A stretch of 64,000 nt of DNA from Rosellinia necatrix (GCA_021209875.1 JAGYVD010000010.1:2294001-2358000); one strand, 5' to 3'; shown: positions 35,499 to 47,386, counted from the first letter of the stretch. The notes: generated from the letters alone by a model not told the origin. Translations and numbers: made by a program.

Positions 35499-36825
35499 GT
35501 TCGGTAGGGGCGTCGTAGTCGGCGGCTGCGAACTTCGGGTTATTTGAACCTTCACCCTTGTCCGTATTATTGTTGTCACGATGCTCGTAGAATGCTGAAT
35601 CGTGAGTCTTATGGCTTATCCCGCTCATTTTAACACTCACGCATTGGCGGATTCTGTAAATTGAAAGAGAATAAGAGAGACGGAAGCTCGATGGCAGCTG
35701 AGATGGCTCTGTGGGAGACTCAGGGGTGATAAGTCAAAATAGTAAACAAGCATCTTCGCCCCCTTTCTGACTCTCGCTATACACCAGAGATGGGTCGAAA
35801 CTGCTCCGGACCCGTTTCATCCCCATTTCCCGTGGTCCGAGTCGTCCGAACCGAATAGGCGATGGTTGCAATTCCGACACCGAATATCCAATTGGGGGAG
35901 GGATTCCCCGCCCCTAGGATTCATGGCATCCCCGCCGATGTAATGGTAGGTCGCCCCAGCGGTACACACCTATTCAGAAGGATGTGGATGCTGGCATGTA
36001 TTACCGAATTCCCCTGGAGTCATGCCTTGAATGAATCGATTATACTGTTGCAATAAGGGGTTCGCAGACGTGTCATGGCTGCGGCGCGTCTGTCAGAATT
36101 ATTTCAACAGACTATGAGTGGCCAGCCTTACTCCTCACATCTAATAACTACTCACCGGCGCTAATTAAAATGCCACCGAAAAACTGCATGGTCTTTCCTG
36201 CCACTTTAGGCACGACGGAACGAGTGAGAGCGGAGCATAATATGTTCGCTGGCTTAGCTCAATCAAGCCAGGTCTGAATACCAACTCTGCCACCATCGCC
36301 AACGAAGTCGCTCGTGTCGACTCGAGAAATACCATTACCTCGCCACGGGATATTCACTTCGTGCCGCTTCCGAAACTTTTGTGTTGCGAAATAAAACAAA
36401 TGACAAATCCTCCGCGCCGTCTCTAGCTTGAAGATTCCATCCGAATCCCCCCTGTGCTCCCCGTGGTAGATTAACAATTCTATGTGAAATCAACGTGCCA
36501 CGATTAGTAATAGTGATGCTATTTATGAGAACTTGAACCTATGCTCTGGATCATCTTCGCTTGAAACAGTATGGAATATCGCTGCTCCTCTCGCAGTGAT
36601 ATGTATTCAACTAATATGGCACTCGCACAAGTGATATACTGGATATCCAATCGGTCAAAAGTTCCGATTTCGGTGTCGATAGCGAAATATGAACATTCAT
36701 AGAGGAACTTACTCGTCGGTCGCGTTTATTTTCGTTTGCCGCACGCGCCGTTGCGATAATAATAGCTTCCTACACTACTCCCCAGTGCTCCCCCTCCCTT
36801 GTATTACTGCCCAGCATTTGGGGGC
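35499..36825. other. Intergenic, no gene recognised
   Basis: Upstream region of the membrane-protein gene followed by increasingly AT-rich DNA. Short frames at 35862-36056 and 36259-36477 have no recognisable motif. No RNA gene was found. Confidence 0.4.
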
Positions 36826-36969
36826 TGTCACCTATTTTACCCGAATTGGATATAATTGCTTTATGTTATCAGCAATTAATTTGTCCCTTTCCTCATCGCA
36901 ACAGGAAATTCCCTCCTTTGTGCATAACATAAGTCATTCCTGTAACTACCAGCAGTCTGGACTGTGACA
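36826..36969 (-). mobile_element. LTR-like repeat, minus-oriented relative of 41882 copy
   Basis: The segment begins TGTCAC and ends GTGACA on the plus strand. Its minus strand reads TGTCACAGTCC followed by a roughly 65-base block almost identical to the start of the repeat at 41882-42043 (GCTGGTAGTT, then ATGACTTATGTTAT, then AGGAGGGAA). The other half has diverged or differs in length (144 against 162 bases). No matching target-site duplication was seen, so the element is probably old. It is best explained as a second solo LTR of the same or a sister family. Confidence 0.55.
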
Positions 36970-39407
36970 CATCCGGATATAGTACTTTACACGAAATCGA
37001 GTGTGAAGGGAGAAAACATGGATGTAAAAGCAGAAGATGGGGAAGTAGACGAAGGTCATGGCAAAAGCCAAAGTCATATGAGTTAAGAGATAATCCAATC
37101 AGAGACCGAGGAGATGAGGGAGTTTGGAGAGGCCTCATATCCTCCCATACGGTCACAGTTCCCCCCGGGAAGAGGTGAGATTAAGCAATTGTTTTCCTAC
37201 ACCGCAATGCTTGACTGGATGGATCGCCAGGGCGATGAGGGCTGTCGTCAAAAACTATGACCGGAATTAGCGAATGGCTTTCGTATGGTGCCACGAAACT
37301 CTCCAAACCAATAAGAGGCAAGGCGCTTCTGTCGCGCATTTCGTATAATTGCACCCTTCTTGAAGCCTAAGCGGTAGAACACGGAGCAAGGCAATGAAAG
37401 CTATTACAGGAGGGCATCTCTAGCACGAATCAAATAGTGTGCACGATAACACGCTATGATGAAATAAGAATGGGTCATTTTCATATCAAAATATAACATC
37501 ATCGCACCGTATCAAGATACAAGGCATGGAAGGAACCGAGAGCTTTAACACGCGTATACTTGACGGATCAACTGAGGTTGGCCACTCCCATACTTTTAGT
37601 GTAGAAACCTTTTGCCACTTACCATTTGCGCACGATTACCCACACATTGTAACTATAACAATAATAACTTAACAATCATGAACCCGATAATGATGCAACT
37701 GATATTAATCAATAGCCCCTTAAATTATATATTAATTGATATAAGTTATAATATTATAAGCTCAATAACTACTTGTAAAGTTACTTTTCGTTATTGTAGT
37801 GATTGAAAGCGATGTTGTAGATGGGATGGAAGCCCACCGTAGTGGTAACCACTTGACACTGTGGGTCGTACCGAATTCGATGCTAAGGTTAAGCATATGT
37901 TTGCTCCACCTCTAGCTGCGGCCTTGTACCGAAAGCGACCCGTATTAGGCTCACGCTCCCCCCCCCCCATTTGTAAGTGCTATCACTAGCGCTGTGGCGA
38001 TGCTATGGCGGGCTGTTATGGCGCAAGTACCCCGCATTTTGTTCGTGCACTGTAGACACGGAGTCCGCCGTAGTAGGTAGGTAACCACTCAACACTGTGG
38101 GCGCCAAAACTCAAGAGTAGAGTAAAGTCCTCAGGTAAGCAGGGGTCGTCCCAAAAGCATACTCGCATTCTGTCTACCTGGACTAGGCGGGTAGCCGCGG
38201 ACAAAGCAACAAGAGACACGGCATGTGGTTGCATAGTTGTATAGTGAAATACAGCTTATTACGCTACACGACAGGGCTGAGAACGGAAGTCTGGGCTTTT
38301 TTACCGCTCAGCCTTGGTTTAGAGGCTTACGCTCCCTACCAATATACGTGTTCGCCATATAACATCATCAATTGCATGTGCTAACGATATGGCCCAATCA
38401 AGATTCACCAACGACGCGTGATAGCGTCTATCAACATGCAAGACTTCAGCCGGAGCCGCGCCAACAGTAGTAGCCAGCCGGCGCCGATCTACCGGAAAGG
38501 AAAGCAAGCCCGGGGTAAAAAATACACGCTTCATGCAAGATAGGAGCGGCGGGGTATATTCTAACGTGATGGGCAAAGAATCGTGTAGCCGGCATTTTAG
38601 GGGCTGGCTGATATGCACACCAGGCCCTAAGTATCCGTTGTCTTTCCCTTTGATTGCTATTTTCCTACCATAGGCAGTTCAAATTATCTGAGTACTCCCA
38701 GCGGAGCTGGTTTTGATTTGTCTCTTCAGATTTCGATCTGCTAGTTCCCGCCGAGCCGTCCATAACTCTGCGTCCCGTCTTTCAAATATACCGCCGTCAG
38801 CCCCGCCAAAGGGCTCCGGCTCAGGCCAGTCACTTACATGCATACAGTGCTCCCTCCGATAAGGCAATTGACTGCCGCCCAGCATACTACATGCATACGG
38901 AATTGTATTGGTGGGCCTTTGAGCACCCAGTAAACAGCTAGTAAACAGCTCTCTTCCTGTTAGCACAGGAATCTTTTGGTGTTGACGCCCGAAACGATAT
39001 GGCGCACTACCTCATATGGCGACGGTCGATGATCTAGGGTTCGGAGCGGTGAAAGCATTATATGCGGCTCGTAGCCCTTTCCGACCCCAAGCTTCAACGG
39101 AGAAGGAAGACTTGCCCTCGTCTATTGGACGCCACGACTAATACTTATCCCCAATTTACACGACGGTTTACCCGACAGGCGGCTACGAGCAGGCTCCCGA
39201 CCCTCCTGGTCGCGGTACGTGTGACATCTTAATGGATAGGATGTGCCCCTCGACCCCCAAGATGAATTAAATAGAGCTGATTCAGTCTGGGCTACACACT
39301 CGATGATACCAGTATCTCAGTTATTCTTATTATTATAATAGTTATCTCTTATCCTCTCAACATCTCAAAAGGAAAACGCCATCAAATCCCCTTGACATAT
39401 ATAAAAG
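36970..39407. repeat. AT-rich, repeat-bearing gene-poor region
   Basis: No intact gene. Two related segments occur in direct orientation at about 37831-37880 and 38060-38105. Both contain GGTAACCACT followed by CAACACTGTGGG or TGACACTGTGGG, and lie about 230 bases apart. A minus-strand frame at 38618-38319 (99 codons) has mixed composition but no recognised domain. A run of C lies at about 37960-37970. The pattern is typical of old transposon remains. The last few hundred bases would carry the promoter of the gene at 39408. Confidence 0.45.
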
Positions 39408-41060
39408 ATGATGGGTTCCGAGAACAACACCAACTTCCGACTAACGGACAAAAAAAAGCAAACGACATACCTCCTTTTCCATTTATTCCTAAGATGGTCT
39501 ATCACCGCGATCACTAGTGGTCTCTTTTATGCAGTGGTAAAAGCCTACAGTGAAAGACCTTATCTGAAACGCAACAGTGTGAACATTTATAACGCCATCA
39601 CTTCTGGACTTACTATTATTTTGGCCCTCAATCTCGACGCTGGCCTCAATGCTGTTGCCGCAGCCTCAAAGGTGTTTATTCTAACCCATGAAAGCCGCGA
39701 AAGATACAAGCCAGAGGTTGTGGAACTTGTCCGTAAGTTCGATGAGTCAAAGGTCAATGTCATTAAGTTGTTTTGGCGTGGAGATCTGAGGTTACGGATT
39801 ATTTGCGTCGTATGGCTTTTCATTGTTCTCGCGACACAGGTATCCCTGGCCCTCGTTGATCTAAACTTCGGAGTTACCCCGACATCAACAGGCAATAATA
39901 ACTCCCCTATTATAAAAGGAGATGGGATAACCGCAATATTTACGAATATCGGATACGTAAACACGGTCGACAATAGAGATCCAGAGCCAGGGAATGGCCT
40001 GTACAACCTTACTTCGCAACGCTCTACAGCCTTTGCCTATGGAGTCGGTGCAGTGAACTCTATGTTTACCCTGACAGAGGCCGAAGACGACCTCCCAGTT
40101 TTCCACGGCGTAACATTTAATGCCACGTCGAGGGAATACATAAACGGTATCTCCAACTACCCGGCCTGGGCTGGGGTCTCGAGAGAATGGAACTGCCTTG
40201 CCAGAAGAGCCCAGTCCAAGGCCGAATGTGAACTCGTAGAAGTCACCAACAAGACTACTATCAACGACAAAACAGTTATTACATTTAATAGCTACAACAG
40301 GGCGCAAATCCTCAGCGTACCAATGGCACCGCTCGACTATACGACTTACATCTCAGACACCAATCAGACCTGTGGTGCTCGTTGTACGCGAGTATATGTT
40401 CTCTTCTCTGCAGAAGATGACATGGACTTATTTCTGTGCAACAGCACTATCGGCTTAATGTACAAATTTGATGAAGATGTGCTGGTTGACGATATTTTGG
40501 CCTTACCGGATACGCAAGCCCGAATCCTGGCTGGTGCTATTGGATGGGGGGACCTTGATATCGACGGTTCCCAAGACGGGGTATCGGTAACTGGTCGTTT
40601 CCAGGGATCTAGCTTCCCTAACGGCTCGTTTTGGGCACCCGCACAGAGACCAACCGAACATAACATTAGCGATTATTTCGTCGCTCGCTTCACAGCACTC
40701 GCCTTTTCAGCCATGAATGAGTACGGCCCCAACATCGAGTTCAGCGACTTGGACATCCCGGCTCGGGCGTTCCAGGTCTACGTGAGGTGGGACAACTTCG
40801 TCTTAACACTCGTTTTAGTACCAAGCCTTCAAGCTCTACTAGCCTTAGCCTGTGGTTCCTTTACATCTTACTTGAGGGCCAAACGTGGTGCCCTTACCTC
40901 ACCCGCAGCCAGCAACCCACCCTCACCAGTCATCAATCCACCCTCACCAATCACCAATCCACCCGCGCCAGTCACTAATCCACCTGCACCAGTCACCAAT
41001 CCACCCTCACCAGCCACCAACCCACCCACCTTTAACCCCACTCAACACAACAGCCCTTGA
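39408..41060 (+). CDS. Multi-pass membrane protein with NPPSPVT repeats, 550 aa
   Basis: A single exon of 550 residues, of a type I recognise as an uncharacterised ascomycete membrane protein. Predicted membrane segments are ITAITSGLFYAVV (about 32-46), YNAITSGLTIILALNLDAGL (about 61-80), IICVVWLFIVLATQVSLALV (about 131-150) and FVLTLVLVPSLQALLALACG (about 463-483). Between the third and fourth lies a large loop of about 310 residues with many N-x-S/T sites and paired Cys (ECELV, CGARC), so it is likely extracellular and glycosylated. The C-terminal tail carries five and a half tandem seven-residue repeats (NPPSPVT type, 21-bp DNA unit, about 40914-41030). The gene lies alone inside the repeat-rich island, where such genes often vary between strains. 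Two ATGs open the frame; the first was used. Confidence 0.7.
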   Translation: MMGSENNTNFRLTDKKKQTTYLLFHLFLRWSITAITSGLFYAVVKAYSERPYLKRNSVNIYNAITSGLTIILALNLDAGLNAVAAASKVFILTHESRERYKPEVVELVRKFDESKVNVIKLFWRGDLRLRIICVVWLFIVLATQVSLALVDLNFGVTPTSTGNNNSPIIKGDGITAIFTNIGYVNTVDNRDPEPGNGLYNLTSQRSTAFAYGVGAVNSMFTLTEAEDDLPVFHGVTFNATSREYINGISNYPAWAGVSREWNCLARRAQSKAECELVEVTNKTTINDKTVITFNSYNRAQILSVPMAPLDYTTYISDTNQTCGARCTRVYVLFSAEDDMDLFLCNSTIGLMYKFDEDVLVDDILALPDTQARILAGAIGWGDLDIDGSQDGVSVTGRFQGSSFPNGSFWAPAQRPTEHNISDYFVARFTALAFSAMNEYGPNIEFSDLDIPARAFQVYVRWDNFVLTLVLVPSLQALLALACGSFTSYLRAKRGALTSPAASNPPSPVINPPSPITNPPAPVTNPPAPVTNPPSPATNPPTFNPTQHNSP

Positions 41061-41881
41061 AAAAGTACAAGTAGTCAGTCGCAATTGAAACAGTCTTTAG
41101 ACAGTTTCATAGCCTTGAGGTAGTCAGTCGCAATTGAAAACTAGTCCTTATATAGGAGTTAGCTTCAACAATCACTATCACCAAAAAAACTGCCCCTGTT
41201 AGCAACTATGTGACAACCACACTGAATAGATATTGTAGGTCTAATGATGCCGTTATAAGAGGGTAGAGGCCGGGTTGTAGACAGATAGCGTGGTATAATG
41301 GTAGGGCTGGATTTTATTAATTTTTTACATTGATTACGGGAAATGAAGAGGCTTTCTGATTTAAAATGTATATATGGCAGACCCGAGCAAGTGGCTTGCT
41401 AGTCAGCATGTCTTCTCCCAGTTCTTTTAAATTACTTAGTTTTCATATATACGAATACATTACCCGAACTACGCCGTAGGAGAGCTGGTGCATTGACACA
41501 TCGCTTGCACCTATATACCGTATCGAATATTCCGCTTGGGAGTGAAGTGAACTATCTGCATTTATGTAGGTTACGGTAGTAGTTACATTGGGGATAGAGC
41601 ACCCCTTGTCATATAAAGAATGCCTAGAGTGAGTTCTAGGCACTAGGAGGTAGCAGCTGGGTCGCAAGTAGATAGCCAAGTATAGGGGTAGGGCTTAATA
41701 TTATTGATTCTTGGGCCTGCCATCTAGGTGGGGAGCCCTCAGTCCTTATATACATAAATATGCCTCTAGAGCTACACCATAGGGTAGCTGGTACCTCTCC
41801 ATGTGCTTTATCTACTTGACACCCCTACACTTTTAACAAGGGTGATAAATGGTGATCCATATCATGTTGAGGTAGTTTCCC
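41061..41881. repeat. Short direct repeats and diverged duplicated segment
   Basis: A 20-base unit beginning GTAGTCAGTCGC is repeated at 41071-41090 and 41120-41139. Further on, two segments about 290-370 bases apart resemble each other. 41286-41330 and 41663-41705 share AGATAG...GGTAGGGCT...ATTATT. 41450-41500 and 41755-41805 share CTACGCC/CTACACC...TAG.GAGCTGGT. Base changes are frequent, consistent with an old duplication that has mutated. Confidence 0.4.
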
Positions 41882-42043
41882 TGTCACAGTCCACACTGCT
41901 GGTAGTTCCAGAAATGACTTATGTTATTGCACAAGGAGGGAAGACTCCTCACTTGGTCAGTCGCCAGCTACTCGCTCCTTTTATATACAGTATTCTGGCC
42001 CGTGCCCTAGTGGGGTCCTTAGGTTAGAACTAGTTCCGTGACA
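41882..42043 (+). mobile_element. Solo LTR, 162 bp, with 5-bp target-site duplication
   Basis: The element starts TGTCAC and ends GTGACA, a six-base perfect terminal inverted repeat of the TG...CA type seen in LTR retrotransposons. It is flanked on both sides by TTCCC (41877-41881 and 42044-42048), a five-base target-site duplication. A TATA-like TTTTATATACAG lies at about 41980. No internal retrotransposon sequence is present next to it, so it is a solo LTR left by recombination. It shares its first 65 or so bases with the repeat at 36826-36969. Confidence 0.75.
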
Positions 42044-43314
42044 TTCCCTAAAGAGCTGGGTTGACAAGACATGCTATAATGGACCATATCGTTAGGAATG
42101 ATCCTGGCCCCTTGGCTACCCCCGAGAAATTGTTAGAAAGAACGGCTCATAAGATATCGTGCCGGGCGAGGGTATTTCTTGTTCACTAAACGATTGAATA
42201 GCAGGATGAACAGATCTGTCTGCGTTAGTTAGATCGGTCAATTGAATCAATGATCTTCGAAAACGCAAAGAGAATGTGAATGTTAATATACATGAAATTT
42301 TCCGCAGTAGACTCATCGTACTTGTCAACCAGTTTCTATCACCCTGACAGGTGCGAAAAAAGGGGAAAAGAGATAGGTAAGAGGACAGGCTGAGAAGAAC
42401 TCAAGATGACAGCGAAATTAAGAAGAATATAAGGAAATGAACTAGGGCAAGGTAGCCAGGAAAATCCGCCTAGAAATGTAGAACAAAGAGAGTAGGAAGA
42501 GGTAAAATTGTGAATAAAGTCCCCTGGAGGGGCGCAAGCGAAACAGTATACTAGTTATACATGCCTAATGACCTTTAATTTAACTAAATACTTACGCAAA
42601 CAATATCGAGGATATTGAAATCTCGACAGGGGCTAAACGAGAGAAGGTTATGAAGCTAACTAATTGTTGCTAGGGTTATGGGGAAACAATTAGATGTGTG
42701 GTGGTGTGTTGACGACCACCACGATCTTACCAGTGATGACGTCTTAGCTTTGGTTCGGGTATTGCACACCAAAAACCAGAATGTACAGTAAGAATTTTGT
42801 TATAACTAGGTAGTTATTCTTTTTGAAAAGAGAAATTACCACGAAATATTAATTTTATTGGTGGCCGTGTACTTTTGCATTCGTGAATAATGGATTAGAA
42901 AAAGTCAACGTAAGACTTGACGGATATAAGACTGTATGGAGGTAAAGGCAGCAGGGAGGGCACTCTCAGTGCCTATTAGGCACTAGCAAGAGTCGAGGTA
43001 GGGGGTTGAGCATGTATAACATAAGTCGGATGATTACCACCCTACCTTCCCTACTGAGTGAAAGCCTACTAGTTTCAAGAGACACGTAGTCTAGTGCATT
43101 TCTAATGCCAAATAAGCATTCTATGATTGTAGCAGATGGTTTGGCTCTTGTCGGCGGTGATGTTTTTGATTACCCTTAGCTTAATTGCTGCCTGCATAAA
43201 AGCTGATTTCTGAGGCAGAAAACAAGTAGTACAGGGGATAGATTCTTCGGCTTGTAGAGCTAATCCAACGCCCGACTAAGCGATAGGCTAACTATCTTTG
43301 ATCTCTTTGATGCA
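42044..43314. other. AT-rich gene-free stretch
   Basis: No open frame with protein-like character. There is an imperfect palindrome GTGGTGGT...ACCACCAC near 42700-42722. Otherwise nothing is identifiable; probably eroded repeat DNA. Confidence 0.4.
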
Positions 43315-43756
43315 ATGAGTGTCGGGGCGTTCGGCGCAAAAGCCATTCAACCGCTGTTTGAAATGAGAGACGATACCCAGGAAGACGTCCTTCTTGATGT
43401 GCCGACGGAGAGGCCCAAATTGTCAGATACGACTTTTACATACAATAGGGGTCTTAACGCTAGGATAAACCAAATAAAGATTAAGGCGAGGAATAGAGCA
43501 ACAGGAATTCAATTTGGGTCTCTATGTCGGCCTTAGCTATCACCTCGGCAAGTATGGGAGATGGCAGATGAAAAACGGAAAACCGAGAATCGGATTCACG
43601 GCTAGTTACATCAATCTCGAGATACCCTGCCTTTTAAGTAGCCAACGCCACTATTGCGCAGCGCTGACAGAGAATGAATGTTGGACAAAGTGGTCCGAAC
43701 TTGATAAGTTGACTAGATTATTTGCTCAAATCTACCCCCCGGCCGTCGGCAAATAA
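43315..43756 (+). pseudogene. Possible frameshifted gene remnant
   Basis: A frame from the ATG at 43315 runs to a TAG at 43534-43536. An overlapping frame shifted by one base continues as LGLYVGLSYHLGKYGRW and further coherent residues to TAA at 43756. Together they read like one protein of about 145 residues interrupted near 43513. I recognise no domain. Composition is less AT-rich than the flanks. It could also be two chance frames. Confidence 0.3.
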
Positions 43757-44520
43757 TATTCTTCATTGTCTGGTATTAATCTAGCTAGCTTGACCAAATT
43801 TCCCTTCCTCTAAGGAATATGCCGTGGGCAATTTAAGCATTCTCACACCAGAGACACCTAGCTCTACAAGAGATGCGGTTACTAATGTTGGCCCTGACAG
43901 GTAGTTGAGTGCATTCCTGGATGACCGGTCTCGCCATTCGGTGGCCCATACTATCACTTTGAACGTTTCTATCCCCACTAAGAAGATTTCCTTCTCGTGA
44001 TGTAGACCGGAAACCAATCAGAGCGTTCACGTAATAAAGTAGAGCGACGCAGTGACGTATCAGAGGCTAGAGAAGGGCCGTATTATGTTGCCGAAACGTT
44101 GCCGGGCTACCTTAATGTCCTACCGAAACATCCTTGCCCCGCCTGATATGCGTAGATCAGAGGCGTATGCTGCTATATTAATATCAGTGCTCCACGAGAT
44201 TCGCTCCGGATTTAGAAGATTATATTACCCGCCGAGAGGCCAATCCACGGTAGTTGATCCGCGTGCTCTTTTCGCCAATCACCGCCAAGCTTTATGACCG
44301 CATCCGACCGCATCCGCGATGGGTTTGGTTTTATCCGGGCGACGCGCCCTCCAGGGACCTCATATAGGGATGGCCACTTGGTCTCCGTCTGCTGCTCGGC
44401 CGCTCTCGTTTGCTCCTCTCTTCTCACCTGTTCTCCATCCTCCTTAGCCACCCTTAAAACTGCCAGCTGAGCATTCGAAAAGACTAGTTTGACAGTGAAC
44501 GAACAGTACCGGAAGTGACT
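43757..44520. other. Intergenic upstream of the DUF1996 gene
   Basis: A short plus-strand frame at 44052-44297 has no recognisable motif. The final 200 bases should contain the promoter of the gene starting at 44521. Nothing else was identified. Confidence 0.35.
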
Positions 44521-45787
44521 ATGTTGTTCAAAGCTCTTGTGCCCGCCTTGGCGGCACAGATCGCCGTAGCGCAGGAGCTGATGCGCTTTGGGTGCTCACA
44601 GCTCGTCATCGACCAAGTCGATCCCCTGGTTGAGCCTGGCAATGTGCCATCTGCGCACATGCACCAGGTCGTCGGCGGGAACTCGTTCAATGCAAGCATG
44701 GTCCCAGCAAGCCATGACCCTCCACAGACCTCCACCTGCACTAGTTGCACATACAGCGAGGACTTCAGCAACTACTGGACGGCGAACCTCTACTTCAAGG
44801 CCCGCAATGGCACCTACAAGCGCGTGCCTCAGTTCGCCAACCTGGGTCTCGGCGTCCAGGCGGGTGTGACCGTCTATTACATCAGGGGTTACCAGGCCAG
44901 CGCTCGGGTCACGGCGTTTAAGCCCGTAAGTCTGCGAAAGCTACACTTGGCACTTCATAAGCGACGGGAAGACTGATAGTACGACGAAAGGGATTCCGTA
45001 TGCTTGTCGGTGATAGTTTGAACCGCAAGGAGGCGACGATGCAGAAGCAGCTCTGCTACCGCTGCGAGGCCAACATGCAGCAGAACCCGTTCGGCGGCGC
45101 GCCGTGCACGGGGGCCGATACCAAGGCCTTCCCCAAGGAACCGTGCGGCGGCGGCTGGCGCGTGTCGGTCCACTTCCCCAGCTGCTGGGACGGCAAGAAC
45201 CTCGACTCGGTCGACCACAAGAGCCACGTCGCCTACCCGGCCTCCGGCACCTTCGAGTCCGGCGGCGCGTGCCCCTCGACGCACCCCGTCAAGATCCCCC
45301 AGATCATGTACGAGATCATGTTCGACACGCGCCAGTTCAACAACAAGGCCGAGTGGCCCACAGACGGCTCGCTCCCCTGGTACTGGAGCATGGGCGACAA
45401 CACCGGTGAGTTCTTCGCCTCCCTCCTCCCCCCTCTTGCCCTTTCACGCGTAAGAGGATCGGCCGTCTAATCGATCTTCTTCACGCGCACTAGGATACGG
45501 ATTGCACGGAGACTACCTATTCGGGTGGAAAGGTGATGCACTCCAGAAGGCCATGGACGGCAAGTGTTCCGGTGACCGCTGCGCGCCGCTCAAGAGACAG
45601 ACGGATGCGCAGGCCATTGCCTGTACCAAGAGCCAGCAGGCTGGTCATGACATCGGTGACAAATGTGAGTATCCTAACCGAAACTATTCCGGTTCCTCCC
45701 TTTCCCCCTCTTCTTGGGCTTTTTTGCACGATGGAAGCTGATATATTCTACCCAGGGCTTGACGCGCTACCTGGCATGGCCATGTAA
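44521..45787 (+). CDS. Secreted DUF1996-domain protein, 340 aa
   Basis: A member of the fungal DUF1996 family (Pfam PF09362): secreted or wall-associated proteins of unknown biochemical role. Exons are 44521-44925, 44991-45405, 45494-45664 and 45756-45787, introns 65, 88 and 91 nt with donors GTAAGT or GTGAGT. The joined frame closes at TAA after WLDALPGMAM. The N-terminus MLFKALVPALAAQIAVAQE is a signal peptide. Family motifs are QLVIDQVDPLVEPG, SAHMHQVVGGNSFN, then CWDGKNLD and HPVKIPQIMYE in the second half. Several paired Cys suggest disulphides, and N-x-S/T sites are present. There is no C-terminal WSC domain or GPI signal, so this is the short form. Its length fits the single-domain family. 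Confidence 0.88.
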
Positions 45788-47386
45788 ACTGACCCTGGGT
45801 TAATACGCAATCACCTTCGCTAAAGCTTTTTGATTTGGATTTACTCTCGATGGGCTGAGAAGAATGGTCGACGAAGATCGAAGATCGAGGATGTATTGGC
45901 TTGTAGTTGGGCGCGCGCGTGCCTCTCTCGTTGATTTCGGGCGCCGGAAGTGATACCTCAGCTAGCCCACTTAGACCGTCCAATGCCTAATGAACATGTG
46001 ATCTTCTCTTCAGCGCATTGGTTTTGGCTTAGAAGAGATGAGTGAGAAAATGTTGTCTCAGAGTAAGAAAAGCGTGATAATATGGTGATCCTCAGTATAT
46101 ACCTAGACACGCTCCCATATTCGGGGATATCCGCACTTACACCTATTTAGCTATGTGGAGAATCAAGGTACACTATAGAGGTAGTGTAGTTATAGAGGGC
46201 TAGTACTAAGGAGTGTTAGTTCATAATTGGATGCACGGACCATAATACGAGCTGTGTCCTTGCAAAATCATTCTGGTTTTACTCTTGCAAAAGCAGAATC
46301 AGTTTCTTCTTCATCCTCACCTAAACGCTGAATGCACGATACACACGCAGCATTGAGCACAAGACTCTGCGAAGGATACTCAGGCCAAACGTGGCTGTTG
46401 ACCTCATCATATGCTGCATATATACCCAGGTTTGTTATCTATTACCGATCCCTTATATTTACATCGCGCATGCAGCGCACGCAGCATCCTCGAGCCGGCC
46501 ACTCCAAATCTCCTACGAGTCTTCTTTTTGAAGGTCTTTATTCCTCGGCACGTCTTGTGCTGATGTTTCGAGAAGGCCTGGCGACGTTGGAGGCGGCGGA
46601 CGGTATTCATACTGTCTGTCGGTGCCATGTTGCAAGACTAATCAATCAATACGGACCATCATAGTCCACGCTCGCCTGATGCTTTCTTTCTGCGTCGTCT
46701 TTCCCAACACGAGCGAGGCTCCAAGAGCTCCTACATCCTCCCGTCTCCATCTGTTTATATATTCATATATCCGTATATCAATCCTCTCAATCTATAATCC
46801 GTTTACGAAGTCGCTTATTTATTTCGTACCTCTGCCACATCGCGACCCGATGTTGTCAACCTCGAGGCGCTGCACACATATTGTTCATATGTCGCCTGAT
46901 AATCCGGCTTCCGGGATTGTAGTGCAACAAGCCATGCATGCCGCTTATCGACCAGCTTATTGAACGTCGTATGTTATTGTGCTCGGTTGGCGATTGACTG
47001 ACCACCTGCATTATCCATTATCTCTAAGCTGAAAAAACACCGTACCTTGATCTGCAACCCACTCCCCACGTGCGAGAGGTAGCTGGTAGACAAGCCTGGA
47101 ACTCTCAACGACGTCACACCAGCCTCATCGATGGCACCACCTGCCTGGGTACCCTGTATTTGCAGCTCTTCACCCCGCAAAGCGCAGCTTAACTTTAGAA
47201 ATAAAATGACCCCAGGGCTAATTAAAGAACTCGAATCTTGGGAAAGAGACACCCACCTCACTGCGAGCCTAATACCAGCAAGTCTAATATACCACGACCA
47301 CAATTTAACGTTAATTCTGTTCCTGACCTTGCCTATTTACCTAAACCTAACCTAACCTAGATACCGCATGGGCTCGCATATTTCTT
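45788..47386. other. Intergenic, no gene recognised
   Basis: About 1.6 kb with open frames of up to 113 codons (for example 46332-46664 and 46622-46963) that lack motifs and splice partners. The right end, with ACCTAACCTAACC at about 47343-47358, is probably the malic enzyme promoter region. Nothing else was identified. Confidence 0.4.

Noticed and set aside
46332..46963. Two overlapping plus-strand frames of about 110 codons
   Set aside because: No motif or splice structure; composition is similar to surrounding non-coding DNA.
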